Source: Pseudomonas abieticivorans | GTDB lineage: Bacteria > Pseudomonadota > Gammaproteobacteria > Pseudomonadales > Pseudomonadaceae | NCBI RefSeq assembly: GCF_023509015.1 | Contig: NZ_CP094975.1 | Coordinates: 2,117,501 to 2,181,500, forward strand | Length of the DNA: 64,000 bases | Direction of reading: 5' to 3' | Part shown: piece by piece, positions 63,707-64,000 of the stretch | Numbering within the stretch: the stretch's first letter is position 1 | Layout: each line of letters opens with the position of its first letter | Position numbers and translations under genes: made by a program | The notes under the pieces: model-generated | Told to the model about the DNA's origin: nothing | What the model saw: only the letters and a program-made list of their open reading frames with translations | Databases searched by the model: none

Positions 63707-64000
63707 TTATTCAGCGTTGCGTTGCTGATGGCTGGACACGAACTGGCGGAAGCGCTCGGTAGGCAGGCCTTCGAACAGTTCAGCCGGTGTGCCTTGTGCG
63801 TCGATCAGGCCACCGTGCATGTACACCACGCGGTTGGAGACGTGGCGGGCAAAGCCCATCTCGTGGGTCACCACCAGCATGGTGCGGCCCTCTTCGGCCA
63901 GCGAGCGCATCACGCGCAACACTTCGCCGACCAGTTCCGGGTCCAGTGCCGAGGTGGGTTCGTCGAACAGCATTACCTGGGGGTTCATCGCCAGCGCCCG
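63707..64000 (-). CDS. Polar amino-acid ABC transporter ATPase, 5' part outside the window
   Basis: C-terminal 97 residues of a GlnQ/HisP-type ATPase. The frame runs off the right edge. Walker [21 protein letters not shown] and the H-loop [18 protein letters not shown] are visible; Walker A and the signature motif would be outside. It is followed by the NCS1 transporter gene after 39 nt, so it may be part of the same hut operon, for example as a histidine importer subunit. It is similar to, but distinct from, the ATPase at 48.0-48.8 kb. Confidence 0.9.
   Translation of the reverse strand, partial: RALAMNPQVMLFDEPTSALDPELVGEVLRVMRSLAEEGRTMLVVTHEMGFARHVSNRVVYMHGGLIDAQGTPAELFEGLPTERFRQFVSSHQQRNAE

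Overview
The window is chromosomal DNA of a fluorescent-type Pseudomonas (P. putida / P. fluorescens lineage). The evidence is gene content and order: gltBD, damX, aroBK, pilMNOPQ, ponA, maeB, rpmE, priA, argS, hslVU, phaC1-Z-C2-D, phaF/I, ubiE-J-B, hisIE-tatABC, rsmE, an amino-acid ABC transporter, opgGH, dtd, pip and hut genes. The coding is dense and GC-rich, and Pseudomonas-type REP elements recur between genes. No rRNA, tRNA, CRISPR array, insertion sequence or prophage was seen.

Layout. 1-3.4 kb (minus): a chitin-type lytic polysaccharide monooxygenase (LPMO) gene followed after 6 nt by gspC-like and gspD-like type II secretion genes, the last cut by the window edge. 3.5-9.6 kb (minus): glutamate synthase gltB-gltD. 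9.9-18.1 kb (minus): pilM-N-O-P-Q, aroK, aroB, damX, which link type IV pilus assembly, the shikimate pathway and a septal SPOR protein. 18.3-20.7 kb (plus): PBP1a. 20.9-22.6 kb (minus): malic enzyme and ribosomal protein L31. 22.8-30.3 kb (plus): priA, argS, a SPOR protein, hslV, hslU and a DUF971 gene.

30.5-39.2 kb: the medium-chain-length polyhydroxyalkanoate (PHA) locus. phaC1-phaZ-phaC2-phaD run on the plus strand, and the convergent phaI-phaF encode granule-associated proteins. A CptA-like phosphoethanolamine transferase and a small PHA-system protein lie beside it. A sigma-54-like promoter and an inverted repeat sit in front of phaC1, and a 27-bp palindrome lies between phaI and cptA. 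39.4-45.4 kb (plus): ubiE-ubiJ-ubiB, hisI-hisE, tatA-tatB-tatC and rsmE, many overlapping by a few bases. 45.5-47.4 kb: a chemoreceptor. 47.4-48.0 kb: a short AT-richer accessory patch with one unrecognised gene. 48.0-55.2 kb (minus): opgG-opgH for osmoregulated periplasmic glucans, and a polar amino-acid ABC transporter. 55.4-64 kb (minus): dtd, pip, then the distal part of a histidine-utilisation (hut) operon with its transporters.

The most notable observations are: (1) the HutH paralogue next to hutI lacks the Ala-Ser-Gly triad that forms the catalytic MIO cofactor and also lacks the active-site Tyr, so it looks like a conserved pseudoenzyme; (2) the LPMO-gspC-gspD gene set suggests a secretion system with a dedicated chitin-active cargo; (3) candidate regulatory palindromes in the pha locus and a 21-bp-stem hairpin before hslV; (4) the accessory orphan gene with its own operator-like palindrome. 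Most other genes are ordinary core genes in a conserved order. I did not find a clearly new multi-gene system.
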